A DNA stretch of 64,000 nucleotides. Origin: Elioraea rosea. GTDB lineage: Bacteria > Pseudomonadota > Alphaproteobacteria > Acetobacterales > Acetobacteraceae. The DNA is taken from assembly GCF_007644105.1 (NCBI RefSeq), contig NZ_VFAC01000011.1, forward strand, positions 1 to 64,000. The letters run 5' to 3'. The translations under genes and the position numbers were made by a program. Under the pieces are notes generated by a model that saw only the letters and a list, made by a program, of their open reading frames with translations, searched no databases and was not told the origin of the DNA. Positions 45,857-55,196 of the stretch are shown piece by piece (the first letter of the stretch is position 1; the number at the start of each line of letters is the position of its first letter).

Positions 45857-46846
45857 ATGAATCCGTTTTCCCCACCCGCATGGAATAAGGCAGTAGCGAT
45901 CTCCGTGAGCATACAGTTCGACCTTCATACGCTGAGGCTCTTCGTGTCGGTATGCGAGACGGGCAGCATCACCAAGGCGGCGGGCCTTGCCCACCTTGCC
46001 GTCTCCGCCGTCAGCCGCAGGCTTGAGAATCTTGCCGACGGTGCGAGCGCTCCGCTGTTCAGGCGCCGCCCTCATGGCGTAGAGCCCACCGCTGCAGGCT
46101 TGGCGCTGCTGCGCTACGCCCGTGACGTGCTCAGCCTCAGCGAGCGGCTTGCTTTCACGCTTGCGGAACACCGCTCCGGCATCCGTGGCCATGTGAGGGT
46201 CGTCGCCAGCAGCACCGCACTCGCCCGCAAGCTCGCGCTCGACCTCTCGCGCTTCATCGCGGCCAACGATGGTATCCGCGTCGATCTTGACGAGGAGCCG
46301 AGCGTCGCAGGGCTGGAGGCACTGCGGTCACGCCGCGCGGACGCCGCCGTCATCGTCGACGAAGGCGCGGGGGATGACCTCACGCTGTTGCCCTATACAG
46401 AAGACAGGCTTGTCGTAATCCTCCCAGGCAGCCACCCGCTCGCAAAGATGCGGTCGATCAAGTTCGCTGACGCCGCGAAGCAGGATACGGTGACGTTGGA
46501 TGCGAACTCGGCAACCTACAGGCTGTTAGCGAGGAAGGCCGCAGAGGCCGGATTGACGCTGCGTGTGCGCGTCCAAGCGCGGAGCTTCGACACGATCTGC
46601 CACATCGCCGCTCAAGGCCTCGGCATCGGGATCCTGCCCGAACACGCGGCCCGTCCCCTCGCCATCGGTCTTGGGTTGCGCCAGATCCCGCTGAGCGATT
46701 CATGGGCCAACCGCCGCATCGTGATTGCGATTAGCCGGGATGAGGAACCGGCCGCACCGCTGCAACGTCTGCTCAATGCCCTCGAGGAGGACGCGACGCG
46801 AGCGCCACGTAGCAGACGCGGGCGGAGTGATCGAGGTCGATCCTAG
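45857..46846 (+). CDS. LysR-family transcriptional regulator
   Basis: The 329-residue regulator has a winged HTH near residues 15-75 (FDLHTLRLFVSVCETGSITK, then AAGLAHLAVSAVSRRLENLA) and a periplasmic-binding-like effector domain (GHVRVVASSTALARKL, ILPGSHPLA, GLGIGILPEHAARPL). LysR proteins activate neighbouring catabolic genes when bound to an inducer. It is followed on the same strand by the TctB-TctA-TctC transporter and amidohydrolase genes, which it likely controls. ATG 45857 is the best start, although a later GTG nearer the HTH is possible. Confidence 0.88.
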   Translation: MNPFSPPAWNKAVAISVSIQFDLHTLRLFVSVCETGSITKAAGLAHLAVSAVSRRLENLADGASAPLFRRRPHGVEPTAAGLALLRYARDVLSLSERLAFTLAEHRSGIRGHVRVVASSTALARKLALDLSRFIAANDGIRVDLDEEPSVAGLEALRSRRADAAVIVDEGAGDDLTLLPYTEDRLVVILPGSHPLAKMRSIKFADAAKQDTVTLDANSATYRLLARKAAEAGLTLRVRVQARSFDTICHIAAQGLGIGILPEHAARPLAIGLGLRQIPLSDSWANRRIVIAISRDEEPAAPLQRLLNALEEDATRAPRSRRGRSDRGRS

Positions 46847-46966
46847 TGAGTTGCGCGTTTCGCAAATCACTCTTCAGCATTTCACTTCTTCTGATCACCG
46901 CCACGTGCCCTTACCATTCTATATGCCGTTGCGTCTTTGCCACGTTTCGCGGCGGGAGCGGCCGGG

Positions 46967-47482
46967 ATGGATACCAACACGAGTGCGGGAGGTTGTCTGG
47001 TGGCGGAGCGTGTCCTTGGCGCCTGCTGCGTCGTGCTCGCGCTCGCTGCTTTCGTGCTGTTGAGGTCCAGCAGCGGCATCGGCGACCTGCTCGCGATTCC
47101 GTCCATTCAGTCGCCGCAGTTCTTCCCGAGCGCAGTCGCGTGCGTGCTCGGCCTCTCGGGCTTGGCTCTGCTGTTGGGGCCTCGCGGCGCAAAAGCCCAA
47201 AGTGAGGGGACCGACGGCTCGGCAGACCCTCCAGGCGGCGAGGCGACGACCAGCACCGCTGGCGTCGCTATCGTCGCTGCGAGCCTTGGCATTTATGGAG
47301 CAGGGCTTTTCTTGGTTGGCTTCCTGGTCGCCTCGATGCTGGCCATTCTGACCCTTGGCCTGGCCTTAGGGTACCGCCGCCTCTCCATCCTGATTCCTCT
47401 CGCCATCTGCTTCCCATTCGCCGTTCTTCTCGTGTTTCAGAAGTCAGCGCGCATCATGCTGCCGGAGGGGCTGCTCTTCTAG
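46967..47482 (+). CDS. tctB: Tripartite tricarboxylate transporter small permease (TctB-type)
   Basis: The 171-residue protein has four membrane helices, with a hydrophobic hairpin near residues 15-35, a hydrophilic linker containing GTDGSADPPGGE, and the C-terminal segments SLGIYGAGLFLVGFLV and LSILIPLAICFPFAVLLVF. That is the usual TctB layout. PSIQSPQFFPSAVA is the conserved loop. It is directly followed by the tctA gene, whose ATG comes one base after the stop. I chose ATG 46967. Confidence 0.88.
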   Translation: MDTNTSAGGCLVAERVLGACCVVLALAAFVLLRSSSGIGDLLAIPSIQSPQFFPSAVACVLGLSGLALLLGPRGAKAQSEGTDGSADPPGGEATTSTAGVAIVAASLGIYGAGLFLVGFLVASMLAILTLGLALGYRRLSILIPLAICFPFAVLLVFQKSARIMLPEGLLF

Positions 47483-48994
47483 ATGATCGAGCAGTTCGGA
47501 GCAGGCGCTGCGCTCGCACTGCAGCCTTATCCGCTTGCAGCGGCGATCGGGGGGCTAGTCCTAGGCGTGATTGTTGGCGCCATCCCCGGCCTGACCGCGA
47601 CGATGACCATCGCAATCCTTACGCCCTTCACGTTCTTCCTGCCGCCAACCGTCGCGATAGGCGCGTTGCTCGGCATCTACAAGGGCGCCGTGTATGGCGG
47701 CTCCATCCCCGCAATCCTCATCAATACGCCAGGAACGGCCGCCGCGGCAGCGACTTCCCTCGATGGTCATGTGCTCGCGCGCCAGGGCCGGGCGCGCGAA
47801 GCGCTTCAGATGAGCCTCTTCGCCTCGGTCGCCGGCGACATGCTGGCGACCGTGGTGCTCGTGGTCGTCGCGGCGCCGCTGGCGGCGTTCGCCGTCACCT
47901 TCTCGGCGCCTGAGTACACGGTGCTGTTCGTCGTCTCGCTGCTGCTGATCGCCGGCGTAAGCGGTGGTAACCCATTCCTCGGGCTCGTCAGTGCCTGTTT
48001 CGGTGCACTGCTTGGCTGTGTCGGCATGGACCCGATGACGGGGACACAGCGCTATGTCTTCGGCGTGACCGATCTCCTGGGTGGAATCTCGCTCGTCCCG
48101 CTGCTGATCGGCATGTTCGCCTTGAGCGAGGTGCTGGTGCAGGCGGGGCAGCGCGACGACACTGGGGTGACACTGCCCAGCCGTGCCGGCGGCGGTCAGC
48201 CGCTGCGGGCCAACCAGATGAAGGCGGTCGCCCCCACCATCCTGCGATCATCCGGCATCGGGGCATTCATCGGCGCATTGCCGGGGCTGGGTGCGGAGAT
48301 CGCGTGCTGGATCGGCTATGCGATCGCAAAGCGGCGCTCGCGGCATCCGGACCTGTATGGCAAGGGCTCGCTCGAGGGGATTGCGGCGGCAGAGTCAGCC
48401 AACAACGCCTCGGTTCCCGGAACGCTCATCCCGATGCTCGTGTTCGGCATTCCGGGCGACGTGGTCACTGCCGTCCTGCTCGGCGCCTTCATCGCCCAGG
48501 GGCTGACACCTGGGCCGCTTCTGTTCGTCAACCACGGGGCAATCATCTACGCCCTCTATGTGCTGCTCTTCATCACCAACGTCGCGCTGATCGCCGTCGG
48601 CATCGGCGCGATCGGGAGTTTCCGTCGCCTAGCAAACCTGCCACGCGGGCTTATCCTTCCCTGCGTCAGCGTGCTCTGTGCAGCGGGCGCGTTCGCTGTT
48701 AACTCGAGCGGCTTCGACGTGATCCTGATGTTTGCGGGCGGCTTCGCAGGCTACGGGATGAGGCGCATCGGTATGCCTATTCCCCCGCTTATCATCGCTT
48801 TGCTCATCGCGCCGTCACTCGAAGGCAACCTGCGCCAGGCGCTTGCTTTCTCGTCGGGCGATCCATCGATCTTCGTCACCCGCCCGATCTCGGCGGGAAT
48901 AATCGCGCTGTTCAGCGCCGCCCTGCTCTTCATGCTCTGGCAGCGGATGCGGCGCTCCTCCTCCCCGACAATGCAAAGCGAAAGGACACGCTGA
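47483..48994 (+). CDS. tctA: Tripartite tricarboxylate transporter large permease (TctA-type)
   Basis: The 503-residue membrane protein has the TctA signature GAIPGLTATMTIAILTPFTF and GIYKGAVYGGSIPAILINTP near residues 30-90. The repeated half follows as GALPGLGAEIACWIGY and AAESANNASVPGTLIPMLVF. It forms the cation-driven carboxylate channel with TctB. Its last base overlaps the receptor start (ATGC after A). The substrate is a carboxylate fed by the following Bug receptor. Confidence 0.92.
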   Translation: MIEQFGAGAALALQPYPLAAAIGGLVLGVIVGAIPGLTATMTIAILTPFTFFLPPTVAIGALLGIYKGAVYGGSIPAILINTPGTAAAAATSLDGHVLARQGRAREALQMSLFASVAGDMLATVVLVVVAAPLAAFAVTFSAPEYTVLFVVSLLLIAGVSGGNPFLGLVSACFGALLGCVGMDPMTGTQRYVFGVTDLLGGISLVPLLIGMFALSEVLVQAGQRDDTGVTLPSRAGGGQPLRANQMKAVAPTILRSSGIGAFIGALPGLGAEIACWIGYAIAKRRSRHPDLYGKGSLEGIAAAESANNASVPGTLIPMLVFGIPGDVVTAVLLGAFIAQGLTPGPLLFVNHGAIIYALYVLLFITNVALIAVGIGAIGSFRRLANLPRGLILPCVSVLCAAGAFAVNSSGFDVILMFAGGFAGYGMRRIGMPIPPLIIALLIAPSLEGNLRQALAFSSGDPSIFVTRPISAGIIALFSAALLFMLWQRMRRSSSPTMQSERTR

Positions 48995-49965
48995 TGCTTC
49001 GCACATCAAGACTGGTCGTGCTGGCGCTCGCCACCACGATGGCACTCGCAGCCCCAGGCGGCGGGGCGCGCGCGGAGGAGTTCCCATCGCAGCCGCTCCG
49101 CCTCGTCATCCCCTATCCGCCAGGTGGGGCCCTCTCCGTGCACGGCGCGATCATCTCAACGAGCGCCGAACCACACTTCCAGCAGCCGATGATCTCGCTG
49201 ATCCGCGCCGGCGGCGGTGGCGTTGTCGGCGCAACCTTCGTTGCACAGGGCGGCACCGACGGCCATACGCTTCTCCTTGGGGAGCCCACCATCAACTCGC
49301 TGCGTCCGCAGGTCGAGAACCTCCCCTACAAGTCGGACGACTTCGTTCCCATCGCCCGTCTGACGGCCTCGCCCATCGTGTTCGTCGCTGCCGCGAATGC
49401 CCCGTTCAACGATCTTCGCGGCATGATCGAGTACGCGAAGGCCAATCCCGGCCGTCTTGTCTACAGCTCCGACAACGCCAATGGGTGGACGTACACCGCA
49501 TTCGAGATGCTGAAGCGGGAGACGGGTACACAGATGCGCGGCATCGAGTTCGGCGGCGGCGGACCGGCGCTGACCAACGTGCTCGGTGGGAACACGATGG
49601 CTTATGCCGGCGACCCGAGCGTCGTGGGCGACCATGTTCGCCAGGGCCGGCTGAAGGCGCTGTGCGTTGCCTCCGATGCGCGGCTTCGCGCACTGGATAC
49701 GATCCCCACCTGCAAGGAGGCGGGGGCTGACATCGCGTGGGGCCTGTGGCTCGGCATCTTCGTGAAGCAGGGAACGCCGCAGGTTCGGATCGATCGGCTC
49801 CGCACGGGCTTCGCTGCCCTCGTGCGCGACGAAGGCTTCCTGACATTGATGGGCAGGATCAACTCGACCCTTGCCTATCTCGATGGTCCGCAGTTCGCCG
49901 AGGTGCTGCGGGCGGAGCAGGCCTCGCTCCAGCAGCTGTACCAGTCTCAGCGCTCACGTAACTGA
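48994..49965 (+). CDS. Bug-type TTT receptor
   Basis: The 323-residue receptor has an Ala-rich leader, then FPSQPLRLVIPYPPGGALSV, a ligand loop at GGGGVVGATFVAQ, and the GGNTMAYAGDPSVV and FGGGGPAL motifs of the Bug fold. It captures a carboxylated compound for TctAB, whose genes lie immediately upstream. The ligand is likely related to the substrate of the amidohydrolase encoded next. A GC-rich stem-loop follows its stop. Confidence 0.9.
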   Translation: MLRTSRLVVLALATTMALAAPGGGARAEEFPSQPLRLVIPYPPGGALSVHGAIISTSAEPHFQQPMISLIRAGGGGVVGATFVAQGGTDGHTLLLGEPTINSLRPQVENLPYKSDDFVPIARLTASPIVFVAAANAPFNDLRGMIEYAKANPGRLVYSSDNANGWTYTAFEMLKRETGTQMRGIEFGGGGPALTNVLGGNTMAYAGDPSVVGDHVRQGRLKALCVASDARLRALDTIPTCKEAGADIAWGLWLGIFVKQGTPQVRIDRLRTGFAALVRDEGFLTLMGRINSTLAYLDGPQFAEVLRAEQASLQQLYQSQRSRN

Positions 49966-49972
49966 GGCAGGA

Positions 49973-50002
49973 GGCGGCAGGCCCGTCGCTGGACCTGCCG
50001 CC
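49973..50002 (+). promoter_or_regulatory. Intercistronic stem-loop
   Basis: GGCGGCAGG and CCTGCCGCC form a perfect 9 bp stem with a 12-base loop, just after the receptor stop and 14 bases before the next start codon. There is no T tract, so it is more likely an RNA stability or translation-tuning element, or a weak attenuator, than a terminator. Confidence 0.5.
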
Positions 50003-50016
50003 TGCCAACCCGACGA

Positions 50017-51525
50017 ATGATGATGACACACGCGCGAGAGAGAATCGTGCTGGAGGGAGGGCTCGTGCTCGACCCATCCCGCACGCATCCAGTTCGCGCC
50101 GACGTGCTCATCGAAGGCGACACCATCAGCGCCATCGCAGCGCCGCTCAGTGTCTCTGATACGTCGATCCGTCGGGTTGATGCGCGAAGGCGCCTTGTCG
50201 TGCCGGGCCTCGTCAACACCCACACCCATAGCCACTTCACGCTTGCCAAGGGCCTCAACCCCGGCTGGACGCTGGAACGCCATCAGAACGCAGCGCCCTG
50301 GGTGACGGGTGGCGCCACCGCGGAGGACCTCCATCTTTCGGCCACTCTCGCGGCAGCCGAGATGATCCTGCGCGGCTGCACCAGTTGCTACGACATGGTC
50401 GTTCACCCTCCGGTTCCGACCGAGGACGGACTCGCCGCCATCGCTGCCGGATACGACGCCGTCGGCATGCGGGCCGTGATCGCAATGTCGATCGCCGACA
50501 TGACGTTCTGGGAGGCGATCCCGGGCCTGATTGCCGCGATGCCGGATAGTGCCCGCCAAAGGCTTGAGGCGCTGAGGGCAGCGCCAGGAGATGCCACGCT
50601 CGCGGGCTGCAGGCAGGTGCTCTCGACCTGGCGATCGCGGCGGGTACGCGCGGCCATCGCGCCCACAATTCCGCTCCTTTGCAGCGATGCATTCCTGACC
50701 GCCGCCGCCAGGCTGGCCCGCGAGTTCGACGTAGGCCTCCATACGCATGTTGCGGAATCAGAGGTGCAAGCGCGCGTTGCACGACAGCGCTACGGTACCA
50801 GCCTGGTGGGACACCTCGACAGGCTCGGCTATCTGGGGCCCGATCTTCTCGCCGCGCATGCCGTCTGGCTTGACGCCGACGACATTACCCTGCTGGCGGA
50901 GAAGGGCGTCTCCGTCGCGCACAACCCGGCCAGCAACCTGCGCCTCGGCAACGGCATTGCGAGCATCGCCGCCATGCGGGCGGCCGGCATCCGCATCGGG
51001 CTCGGCACCGATGCCTGCACCTGCTCCGACCAGCTCAACATGTTCGAGGCGATGCGGATGGCGGCCCTCGTGTCGCGCGCCGGCGCACGGAATGCCGGCG
51101 ATTGGCTGAGCCCGCATGACGTGTTCGCGATGGCGACGACCATCGGCGGCGAGATTCTCGGCGTTCCACGACTTGGGCGCATCGAGGCCCGCGCGCCCGC
51201 CGATCTCGTCCTTCTCGACCTCGACCAGATCGCCTACGTGCCGCTGAATGACGCGTTGACGCAGCTGGTCTTCAACGAGAGCGGCGCAGGCGTTGATAGC
51301 GTGATGGTCGCCGGCGAGTGGGTGCTCGAGAACCGGCGTTTCACACGGCTCGACTACGACCGCCTGGTGGCGCGCGTGCACGACGCAAATGCGGCGGCGC
51401 GGCAGCGGACAGCGCATGATCGGCCGTTCTACGAGATGATCGACCCGATCGTCGGGCTCTTCTGCTCCGGCCTATCGATGAAGTCGAGCCTACTCGACCG
51501 CCATCTCGATATCGGTTCGTTCTGA
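50017..51525 (+). CDS. Amidohydrolase, cytosine-deaminase/chlorohydrolase-like
   Basis: The 502-residue metal hydrolase has NTHTHSH (HxH), HTHVAESE (His and Glu), AAHAVW and GLGTDACTC (Asp), all with normal spacing. The composite beta strand at the start (IVLEGGLVLDPSR) and the C-terminal SVMVAGEWVLENRRFT are typical of the TrzN, SAH-deaminase and chlorohydrolase group that removes amino or halogen groups from heterocycles. It is cotranscribed with a carboxylate importer. Alternative ATGs at 50020 and 50023 exist. The likely substrate is an N-heterocycle or guanidino-type compound with an acidic side chain. Confidence 0.88.
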   Translation: MMMTHARERIVLEGGLVLDPSRTHPVRADVLIEGDTISAIAAPLSVSDTSIRRVDARRRLVVPGLVNTHTHSHFTLAKGLNPGWTLERHQNAAPWVTGGATAEDLHLSATLAAAEMILRGCTSCYDMVVHPPVPTEDGLAAIAAGYDAVGMRAVIAMSIADMTFWEAIPGLIAAMPDSARQRLEALRAAPGDATLAGCRQVLSTWRSRRVRAAIAPTIPLLCSDAFLTAAARLAREFDVGLHTHVAESEVQARVARQRYGTSLVGHLDRLGYLGPDLLAAHAVWLDADDITLLAEKGVSVAHNPASNLRLGNGIASIAAMRAAGIRIGLGTDACTCSDQLNMFEAMRMAALVSRAGARNAGDWLSPHDVFAMATTIGGEILGVPRLGRIEARAPADLVLLDLDQIAYVPLNDALTQLVFNESGAGVDSVMVAGEWVLENRRFTRLDYDRLVARVHDANAAARQRTAHDRPFYEMIDPIVGLFCSGLSMKSSLLDRHLDIGSF

Positions 51526-51601
51526 GCGATGGTCCATTGACAGGTTCGTGCTGCTCGGCTGACCTCTTAACCGTCGCCATACCTTGCGGGAGTGCAACAA
51601 C

Positions 51602-52834
51602 GTGACGATCAGAACATGGATTCGCGGCGCTGTCGGGGCCGTCGTGCTGGCGCTTGCCGCCGGGACTGCCAGCGCCGAGGTCAAGGTCGGTGTCGTGCTG
51701 CCAGCCTCCGGCCCGGCCGCGACTACTGGCATTTCGCTGCGTGACGGTATGCGCCTTGCCGTCAACGAATGGAATGCGCGTGGTGGTGTTCGCGTCGGCG
51801 CCGGACAGCAGAGCGTGACGATGATCATCGAGGACTCGCAGTCACGGCCGGAGGTTGGCGTGTCAGGGGCGCAGAAGCTCCTCAGCCGCGACCAGGTCCA
51901 CTTCCTGATCGGCGAGGCGTTTGCGAGTTCGGTCAGCCTTGCGATCATGGAGCTCTCGCCCCAGTTCCGCACCCCGATCATGAGCGGCCAGTCGATCGCC
52001 ACCGCGATCTCGAACAAGATCCGCGACGACCGCGAGAAGTACCGCCGCTTCTTCAAGGCGAACTTCAACAGCGACGTCTACGCTATAGCACTTCGCGACT
52101 TTACCCAGGTGATGCGGACGCAGGGAAGGCTTCCTGCAGGTGGCGGCAGGATCGCCTTCGTTGTCGAGGAAACGGATGCGGGGCGTTCGAACGTCGCGGA
52201 TGTGAGCCGCCTGCTGCGCGAGGAGGGATGGTCTGTCGCGACCGTCGAGGTCGTGCCCTTGAACCATACGGACTTCTTTCCGCAGCTCTCCAAGCTTCGC
52301 GCTCTGAACCCTGACCTGGTGGTGACGACGTTCACCTCCCCGCAGGCCGGCGCCTCCTTCGTTCGGCAATGGAACGAACAGGGCATGCGGATGCTGCACG
52401 CCGGGATCTACTATCCCCTGATCACGGAGTTTGCCCGGCTTGCCGGCCGTTCGACGGAGGGGATGGTGTGGTTGCCGAAGCTGTTCGATCCCGATCGGGT
52501 CGCCCTGCATCGTGACTTCGCGCAGCGGGCACGTGCCTCCCTCAACCGGGAGATCAACACCGATGTCGCCTATGGATACTGCTACATGATGCTGGCACTC
52601 ACCGTCATCGATGCCGCCCAGTCTCTCGACCCCGACGCCATCGTCGCCGAGCTTCAGAAGGTCGACATGCCGTGCGTGATGGGGCGCTACCGCTTCGACC
52701 CAACGAACAATACCGCGATGGTGGGCGCCGACTATCTCTCAGCTCCGATCGCGCAGGTTCAGGACGGCATCAGCCATATCATCTGGCCGCCCGCGCTCGC
52801 ATCGAGCGAGTATCGGCCTGCCGGCTCCCGGTAG
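51602..52834 (+). CDS. Branched-chain-type ABC transporter substrate-binding protein
   Basis: The 410-residue periplasmic receptor starts VKVGVVLPASGPAATTGISL after a signal peptide (GAVGAVVLALAAGTASA). It has the LivK-like lobes with NADxxGR-type loops (EEWSVATVEVVPLNHTDFFP, FVRQWNEQGMRMLHAGIYYP). The GTG at 51602 with GGGAG upstream is the best start. It is the first gene of a complete HAAT importer, with the two ATPase genes and two permease genes following in order. The ligand need not be an amino acid, and the neighbouring amidohydrolases suggest a nitrogenous compound. Confidence 0.88.
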   Translation: MTIRTWIRGAVGAVVLALAAGTASAEVKVGVVLPASGPAATTGISLRDGMRLAVNEWNARGGVRVGAGQQSVTMIIEDSQSRPEVGVSGAQKLLSRDQVHFLIGEAFASSVSLAIMELSPQFRTPIMSGQSIATAISNKIRDDREKYRRFFKANFNSDVYAIALRDFTQVMRTQGRLPAGGGRIAFVVEETDAGRSNVADVSRLLREEGWSVATVEVVPLNHTDFFPQLSKLRALNPDLVVTTFTSPQAGASFVRQWNEQGMRMLHAGIYYPLITEFARLAGRSTEGMVWLPKLFDPDRVALHRDFAQRARASLNREINTDVAYGYCYMMLALTVIDAAQSLDPDAIVAELQKVDMPCVMGRYRFDPTNNTAMVGADYLSAPIAQVQDGISHIIWPPALASSEYRPAGSR

Positions 52835-52856
52835 GTCACGGCGCACCGGCACCGAC

Positions 52857-53606
52857 GTGGCAGCCAATTCGGGAGAGGACGCCCCCGCGCTCGAGGCGCG
52901 GGGGTTGTCCAAGGTGTTCGGTGGCGTTCACGCGGTCGATGCGATGGACCTCACTGTCGGCCGGGGCGAGGCAGTCGGCATCATCGGGCCCAACGGCGCC
53001 GGCAAGACCACGTTGTTCAATCTGCTTGCGGGAAGCCTGCAGCCCACCGGCGGACAGGTGCTCCTCAGGGGCGCCGACATCACGTCATGGAGCGCCGACC
53101 GGCGATGCCGGAGCGGCCTCGCACGCACATTCCAGGTCACTCTCCCCTTTGATGATCTGACGGTGTTCGAGAACGTGCTCGTTGGTGCGCTAGTACGTGG
53201 CGAGACCTGGGCAGCCGCCGAGCGTCTGGCCATCGAGCTGATAGAGCACGTCGGCCTCTCTCACGCCGCCGCGAGGGCTGGATCGCAGCTGAGCACGGGG
53301 CAGAGGAAGCGCCTGGAACTCGCCCGCGCCCTCTCCACTTCCCCCTCCGTGCTGTTGCTCGACGAGGTGACAGGCGGAGTCGACCAGGCAAGCGTTCCCG
53401 GCCTCATCGACGTCGTGCGCCGGATCGGCCAGACGGGAGTGAGCCTCGTGATCATCGAGCACAACATGACTGTCATCCAGGAGCTCGCGACGCGGCTCGT
53501 TTTCATGCACCAGGGGCGAAAGATCGCCGAAGGGCCAGCCGGAGAGGTAGCGGCCCGGCGGGACGTGCGCGCGCTCTATCTTGGCGAGCACGATGCTGCG
53601 GCTTGA
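52857..53606 (+). CDS. livG: HAAT ABC transporter ATPase (LivG-type)
   Basis: The 249-residue ATPase has Walker A GPNGAGKTT near residue 45, the signature LSTGQRKRLELARAL near 145 and Walker B VLLLDEVTGGVD. The long ARTFQVTLPFDDLTVFENVL region is typical of LivG. The usual signature LSxGQ is present. The start codon is GTG. Its 3' end overlaps the livF start by 14 bases. Confidence 0.92.
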   Translation: MAANSGEDAPALEARGLSKVFGGVHAVDAMDLTVGRGEAVGIIGPNGAGKTTLFNLLAGSLQPTGGQVLLRGADITSWSADRRCRSGLARTFQVTLPFDDLTVFENVLVGALVRGETWAAAERLAIELIEHVGLSHAAARAGSQLSTGQRKRLELARALSTSPSVLLLDEVTGGVDQASVPGLIDVVRRIGQTGVSLVIIEHNMTVIQELATRLVFMHQGRKIAEGPAGEVAARRDVRALYLGEHDAAA

Positions 53607-54315
53607 AAACGTCAGCGTCTTCTACGGAGCGTTCCAGGTGCTCTGGGATGTGAGCCTCGATGTCCCGGAGGGAACGACGGCCTGCGTGCTTGGCCCCAAC
53701 GGGGCCGGCAAGAGCACGGTGCTGAAGGCGATGGCGGGGCTCGTCCCTGTACGCGGCCGCGTGCTGTACCGCGGCCAGGACATCTCGAGGCTTCCAGCGG
53801 CGCGGCGTGTCGGCCTCGGGATGAGTCTCATTCTCGAGCGTCGGCGGCTCTTTACCGGCATGACGGCCCGGGAGAACCTCCTGCTCGGCGGCTATCTGCT
53901 GCCCCGCGTCCGTCGCGATGAACGGCTGCGTGAGGTGGTCTCGCTCGTCCCCGGTGTCGACGCGCTCCTCGGCAAACGGGCGGGAGACCTCAGCGGGGGA
54001 CAGCAACAGCTCATCGCGATCGCGCGCGGCCTGATGGCGGAGCCGTCGCTGCTGCTCCTCGACGAGCCTTTCCTTGGCCTGTCGCCCAAGGCGGTGAATG
54101 AGGTCGAAGCGATCATCATGTCCCTCGGCAGGGCCGGCATGACGATCGTCTTCAACGAGCAGAACGTTCGCAAGTCGCTTGCGATGTCCGACAGGGCCGT
54201 CCTGCTCGAAGGGGGGCGGCTGATTGCGGCCGGTCCCTCCGCCGAGATCGGCGCCGGAGATATCGTTCAGCGCGTGTACTTCGGCACCCACGTGGCCCAA
54301 GGCGGTGCGGCATGA
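53593..54315 (+). CDS. livF: HAAT ABC transporter ATPase (LivF-type)
   Basis: The 240-residue ATPase has Walker A GPNGAGKST, the signature LSGGQQQLIAIARGL and Walker B LLLLDEPFLGLSP. The short ERRRLFTGMTARENLLLGGY segment is typical of LivF. The ATG at 53593 lies inside the livG reading frame, and an alternative TTG at 53581 adds only four residues. Its stop overlaps the livH start (ATGA). Confidence 0.92.
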   Translation: MLRLENVSVFYGAFQVLWDVSLDVPEGTTACVLGPNGAGKSTVLKAMAGLVPVRGRVLYRGQDISRLPAARRVGLGMSLILERRRLFTGMTARENLLLGGYLLPRVRRDERLREVVSLVPGVDALLGKRAGDLSGGQQQLIAIARGLMAEPSLLLLDEPFLGLSPKAVNEVEAIIMSLGRAGMTIVFNEQNVRKSLAMSDRAVLLEGGRLIAAGPSAEIGAGDIVQRVYFGTHVAQGGAA

Positions 54316-55196
54316 TGACCCCGATGTTCCTGTGGGAGCAGGTCCTCAACGGCCTCATCGCCGGTAGCATGTACGCGTTGATGGCCACTGGCCTTTCACT
54401 GATCTGGGGCACCATGCGTGTGCTGAACTTCGCCCATGGCGAGTTCTTCATGCTCGGGGCGTTCTTCGCGCTGACCGCATTCGAGCTGCTGGAGCTGCCG
54501 CTGGCACCGGCCATTGCCGTGGCGTTGCTCGGCGTATTCCTTGCTGCGGTGCTCGTCCATCGCGTCACAGTGGCACCGCTGATGCGCCAACGTGGATGGG
54601 ACTTCAGCACGATTGCAGCGACGCTTGGCGTCTCGATCGTGCTCCAGGACATCGCGCTCATGACGTGGGGCGAGCGCTTCCAATCCCTCCCCTATTTCGT
54701 CGAAGGGATCGTGCATGTCGCAGGCGTCCGGCTTCCGGCGCAGCGGGTGCTCATCCTCCTCGCGGTTATCATCGTCGTTGCCGGCCTCGTGACGCTGCTG
54801 CGCTTCACGCGCTTTGGCATGGCCATCCGCGCCGTCGCATCCGACCCCGAGGCCGCGTCGGCCTGCGGGATTAACACGCCGGCGATCCACGCAGCGACGT
54901 TCGGAATCGCAGCCATGCTGGCAGCGCTCGCGGGCATCATTCTCGCGCCGATCATTGCCATCAACCCCTGGATGGGTGTGCCGCCAATCCTCAAGGCGTT
55001 CGTGGTCGTCGTCCTCGGAGGCCTCGGCAGCCTCCCGGGTGCCGTGATCGGCGGATACCTGCTCGGAATCATCGAGGCACTCGGTGTCGCGGCATTCTCC
55101 TCCGAATGGCGCGAGGCGGTCGCATTGACTGTGCTGATCATCGTCATCTGGCTCCGGCCTCAGGGCCTGTTCGGCCAACGCATACGCGAGGCGTGA
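54312..55196 (+). CDS. livH: HAAT ABC transporter permease (LivH-type)
   Basis: The 294-residue membrane protein has about eight helices, starting LNGLIAGSMYALMATGLSLI and GTMRVLNFAHGEFFMLGAFF, then the EAA-like loop AVASDPEAASACGIN and LGGLGSLPGAVIGGYLLG. These are the hallmarks of LivH. The stop and the livM start overlap as TGATG. Confidence 0.93.
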   Translation: MMTPMFLWEQVLNGLIAGSMYALMATGLSLIWGTMRVLNFAHGEFFMLGAFFALTAFELLELPLAPAIAVALLGVFLAAVLVHRVTVAPLMRQRGWDFSTIAATLGVSIVLQDIALMTWGERFQSLPYFVEGIVHVAGVRLPAQRVLILLAVIIVVAGLVTLLRFTRFGMAIRAVASDPEAASACGINTPAIHAATFGIAAMLAALAGIILAPIIAINPWMGVPPILKAFVVVVLGGLGSLPGAVIGGYLLGIIEALGVAAFSSEWREAVALTVLIIVIWLRPQGLFGQRIREA

